From: Buchnera aphidicola (Taiwanaphis decaspermi)
GTDB taxonomy: Bacteria > Pseudomonadota > Gammaproteobacteria > Enterobacterales > Enterobacteriaceae
Direction: 5' to 3'
NCBI RefSeq assembly: GCF_039405155.1
Contig: NZ_CP135049.1
Coordinates: 310,001 to 374,000 of the forward strand
Length of the DNA stretch: 64,000 nucleotides
The position numbers and the translations under genes are program-made. The first letter of the stretch is position 1. Every line of letters begins with the position of its first letter. This document shows positions 61,035 to 64,000 of this stretch, piece after piece. The notes beneath the pieces were generated by a model that saw only the letters and a list, made by a program, of their open reading frames with translations, was not told the DNA's origin and searched no databases.

Positions 61035-62398
61035 GTTTTCTTTTTATCGTTAATTTCTAAACCTAATTTAACTAATGTTTTTCTAATAAAATCTGAAAGA
61101 TTCCATATTTTATTTTTTCTGTATTTATTTCTTTCTTTTATTAAAAATTTTATATAATCTTTATTTTTTATTTTATATTTTTCTGATAAATATATTGAAT
61201 CTTTAAAAAATATTCCTAATTGCTTAGCTAGTTTTTTTAAGGTATTAGCTAATATAATAGCTTCATTAATATTATTTTTTTTTGTTTTTTTTATTATATT
61301 GGAAATATGAACTAATAAATTTAAAGATTGAGGAGTATTAAAATCATTATTTAAATACTGAAAAAACTTTTTTTTAAAAAGTAAACTTCTTTGAGTGTCA
61401 TGCATAATTTTATCATTTGCTAAATTAGATGCTTTATAAAGTTTTTTGACTAAAATTTTAGTTTTTTTAATTTTGTTTTCTGTATAATATAAAGGATGTC
61501 TGTAATGCGTGGATAATAAAAAATAACGAATAGTATCTGGACCGTATTTATTATTTAACTTTTTTAAAGAAAACAAATTATTTATAGATTTTGATATTTT
61601 TTTATTTTCTGATATAACTATACCTACATGCATCCAAAATTTAATTGTAAATTTTTTATCTAAACACATAGATTGTGCTAATTCGTTTTCATGATGAGGA
61701 AATATTAAGTCTGATCCTCCTCCATGAATATGTATAATGTCTCTAAAATAAAATTTATTTATTGCTGAACATTCAATATGCCATCCAGGTCTACCATAAC
61801 CCCATGGTGATAGCCAAGAATATTCTTTTATATTTTTAGATTTTTTCCATAAAACAAAATCTAATAAACATTTTTTTAAATTATTTTTTCTTATTCTATT
61901 ACCATATTTTAATTTTGATAGTGATTGATTTGATAATAAACCGTAGTTTTTATAACTACTTATGGAAAACATTACATCTCCATTTTTAGCTATATAAGCA
62001 CTTTTTAATTTAATCAACTTTTGTATCATATTTATCATATGAGTTATATGATTACTAGCCTTAGGCTCTTGTGTAGGAGGGATATTATTTAAAAATAGAA
62101 GATCTTTTTTCATGTGAAGTATCATTCTATTTGTGAGAGATATAACAGATTCTTTGTTTATTATAGATTTTTTAATAATTTTATCATCTATATCTGTTAT
62201 ATTTCTTATATAATTTACTTTATAACCTAAACATTGTAAATATCTTTTAACTATGTCAAAAAATATAAAAGTTCTTCCATGTCCTAAATGACACATGTCA
62301 TGTACTGTGACTCCACAAACATACATGTTTATTGTTTCTTTTTTTTTATGTTTAAAAATTTCCTTTGTTTTAGTTAAACTATTAAAAATTTTTAACAT
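61022..62398 (-). CDS. cysS: Cysteinyl-tRNA synthetase
   Basis: Class I synthetase with a zinc site that discriminates Cys. The HIGH region is CGVTVHDMCHLGHGRT, the zinc ligands lie in GWHIECSAIN and FPHHENELAQS, and the KMSKS loop appears as KISKSINNL. Length is 458 residues against 461. The ATG follows an AGATAGGA site. It is convergent with folD, an arrangement near that of E. coli. Confidence 0.97.
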   Translation of the reverse strand: MLKIFNSLTKTKEIFKHKKKETINMYVCGVTVHDMCHLGHGRTFIFFDIVKRYLQCLGYKVNYIRNITDIDDKIIKKSIINKESVISLTNRMILHMKKDLLFLNNIPPTQEPKASNHITHMINMIQKLIKLKSAYIAKNGDVMFSISSYKNYGLLSNQSLSKLKYGNRIRKNNLKKCLLDFVLWKKSKNIKEYSWLSPWGYGRPGWHIECSAINKFYFRDIIHIHGGGSDLIFPHHENELAQSMCLDKKFTIKFWMHVGIVISENKKISKSINNLFSLKKLNNKYGPDTIRYFLLSTHYRHPLYYTENKIKKTKILVKKLYKASNLANDKIMHDTQRSLLFKKKFFQYLNNDFNTPQSLNLLVHISNIIKKTKKNNINEAIILANTLKKLAKQLGIFFKDSIYLSEKYKIKNKDYIKFLIKERNKYRKNKIWNLSDFIRKTLVKLGLEINDKKKTKNK

Positions 62399-62598
62399 TG
62401 TCCTATCTCTTAAAAATATCTTAGATACAAATCGTTCTTAAAATTTAAAAAAATATTTATTTAATTTTATTTAAAATTAAAAATATTTTATTCAAAATAT
62501 TGATTTTTGTAATAAAATTAAAAAAATAATTGTACATAATTTTTTCAATATTTATATAAAAATAGTTTTTAAATTTATTTTATATTATTGTAATCATA

Positions 62599-62624
62599 AT
62601 TGCAGTGAAAAATTACACTGCAAT
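62599..62624 (-). terminator. Hairpin downstream of cspE
   Basis: ATTGCAGTG (62599-62607) and CACTGCAAT (62616-62624) form a perfect 9-bp stem with an 8-nt loop, 23 nt beyond the cspE stop. It is G-C richer than its surroundings, though no clear T tail follows on the cspE strand. Confidence 0.55.
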
Positions 62625-62647
62625 ATTTCAAATTTGTTTAAAAAAAA

Positions 62648-62857
62648 CTATATGCTAGTAACGTTAGTGGCAGATGGTCCTTTTGATCCTTCAGTAATTT
62701 CAAATTCAACACTTTGTCCTTCAGACAAAGTTTTAAAACCATTACTTTGAATAGCTGAAAAATGAACAAACACATCTTTACTTCCATCTTCTGGAGTTAT
62801 AAATCCAAATCCTTTAGACTCATTAAACCATTTAACATTACCTTTAATCTTAGACAT
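62648..62857 (-). CDS. cspE: Cold-shock-family RNA chaperone CspE
   Basis: A single cold-shock domain (OB fold) that binds single-stranded RNA and melts secondary structure. Both RNA-binding motifs are present: KGFGFIT (RNP1) and VFVHFSAI (RNP2). The 69 residues differ from remembered E. coli CspE at about nine places, and it resembles CspE more than CspC ([12 protein letters not shown] start). It is by far the best-conserved protein in the window. An AAAGG site lies 7 nt before the ATG. It is downstream of 5S rRNA on the same strand. Confidence 0.97.
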   Translation of the reverse strand: MSKIKGNVKWFNESKGFGFITPEDGSKDVFVHFSAIQSNGFKTLSEGQSVEFEITEGSKGPSATNVTSI

Positions 62858-62910
62858 CTTTATTACCTTTGTTTTAATATACTATATACTAGTCTTTCTT
62901 AATTAATTTA

Positions 62911-62940
62911 GTTAGCATATCTTGTTAGCTGTGCGGAATT
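62911..62940 (-). promoter_or_regulatory. G-C-rich leader element upstream of cspE
   Basis: On the minus strand this 30-nt stretch reads AATTCCGCACAGC then TAACAAGATATGCTAAC. It is close to half G+C in an otherwise nearly pure A/T gap and contains GCTAAC twice, 13 nt apart. It ends about 53 nt before the cspE start, so it is probably part of the cspE 5' untranslated leader or promoter. Its function is not known from the sequence. Confidence 0.4.
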
Positions 62941-63046
62941 TATATTTTAAATATAATAATTTTTTTTTAATTTTTGATTATTAAAATATATAAGAAGTTA
63001 AAAAAAATATTATTTTTATAAATATTTTATAAGTTTTATAAAATAA

Positions 63047-63166
63047 TTACCTGGAATTTTCCTACTCTCACACAGGGAAACCCTGTAATACCATCGGCGT
63101 TATAATATTTCACTTCTGAGTTCGATATGGATTCAGGTGGTACCATTACACTATTAAAACCAGGTA
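63047..63166 (-). rRNA. rrf: 5S ribosomal RNA
   Basis: The terminal helix TACCTGG/CCAGGTA and the conserved internal parts CGAACTCAGAAGTGAAA, CGCCGATGGTA and GAGAGTAGG match E. coli 5S rRNA. Length is about 120 nt. The spacer to the 23S 3' end is about 47 nt. Confidence 0.95.
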
Positions 63167-63213
63167 ATTATTTATAAATAAATTTAATTAGATTAAAACA
63201 TCTATGGTGTTAT

Positions 63214-64000
<787 letters not shown>

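Overview
The window comes from a strongly AT-rich, reduced gamma-proteobacterial genome. By eye the G+C is well under 25 percent outside the RNA genes, and the proteins are very rich in Lys, Asn and Ile. Gene content and order (rpiA, three tRNAs, glnS, pyrG, eno, mutS, dsbA, polA, engB, typA, gmk, ygfZ, prfB, lysS, lysA, miaB, ybeY, leuS, holA, nadD, tusA, asd, yhgN, pgk, fbaA, recCBD, nusB, yajR, tusE, cyoEDCBA, clpPX, lon, ppiD, mdlAB, dnaX, ybaB, htpG, adk, folD, cysS, cspE, 5S and 23S rRNA) match what I remember of the aphid endosymbiont Buchnera aphidicola. The polA gene reduced to its exonuclease domain fits this too. I judge it a Buchnera lineage, or a very close relative. The host cannot be read from the sequence.

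Layout. 1-800: the start of rpiA and a metT-leuW-gln tRNA operon on the minus strand. 870-8.4 kb: glnS, pyrG, eno, then mutS on the minus strand. 8.5-18.4 kb: dsbA, polA exonuclease, engB, typA, gmk, ygfZ, prfB-lysS, lysA. 18.7-25.1 kb: miaB, a frameshifted ybeY, leuS, holA, nadD, tusA. 25.1-29.5 kb: asd, yhgN, pgk, fbaA. 29.7-38.1 kb: recC-recB-recD, with recD running into an antisense initiator tRNA. 38.3-45.1 kb: nusB, yajR, tusE and the cytochrome bo oxidase operon. 45.7-59.9 kb: the proteostasis and export block clpP, clpX, lon, ppiD, mdlA, mdlB, then 4.5S RNA, dnaX, ybaB, htpG, adk. 59.9-64 kb: tRNA-Arg, folD, cysS, cspE, 5S rRNA and the 3' part of 23S rRNA.

How the genes work together. 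Most encode information processing: tRNA synthetases, release factor, ribosome-associated GTPase, clamp-loader parts and RecBCD. Central carbon (eno, pgk, fbaA) and respiration (cyo) are kept. Two steps of essential amino-acid supply are present: asd, and lysA, the last step of lysine synthesis. This is consistent with a nutritional symbiont. TusA and TusE support tRNA 2-thiouridine formation.

I found no mobile element, CRISPR array, phage gene, toxin or unknown gene cluster, and no evidence of an undescribed system. What deserves a second look is reductive evolution at fine scale: a poly(A) frameshift in ybeY, very long in-frame poly(A) tracts, loss of the RF2 programmed frameshift, a gamma-only DnaX, an exonuclease-only PolA, loss of the CyoA lipid anchor, and overlapping gene ends. 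Start codons were moved inward from the longest reading frame in several genes (prfB, recC, recD, nusB, yajR, cyoA, ppiD, dnaX), using homology or Shine-Dalgarno sites.
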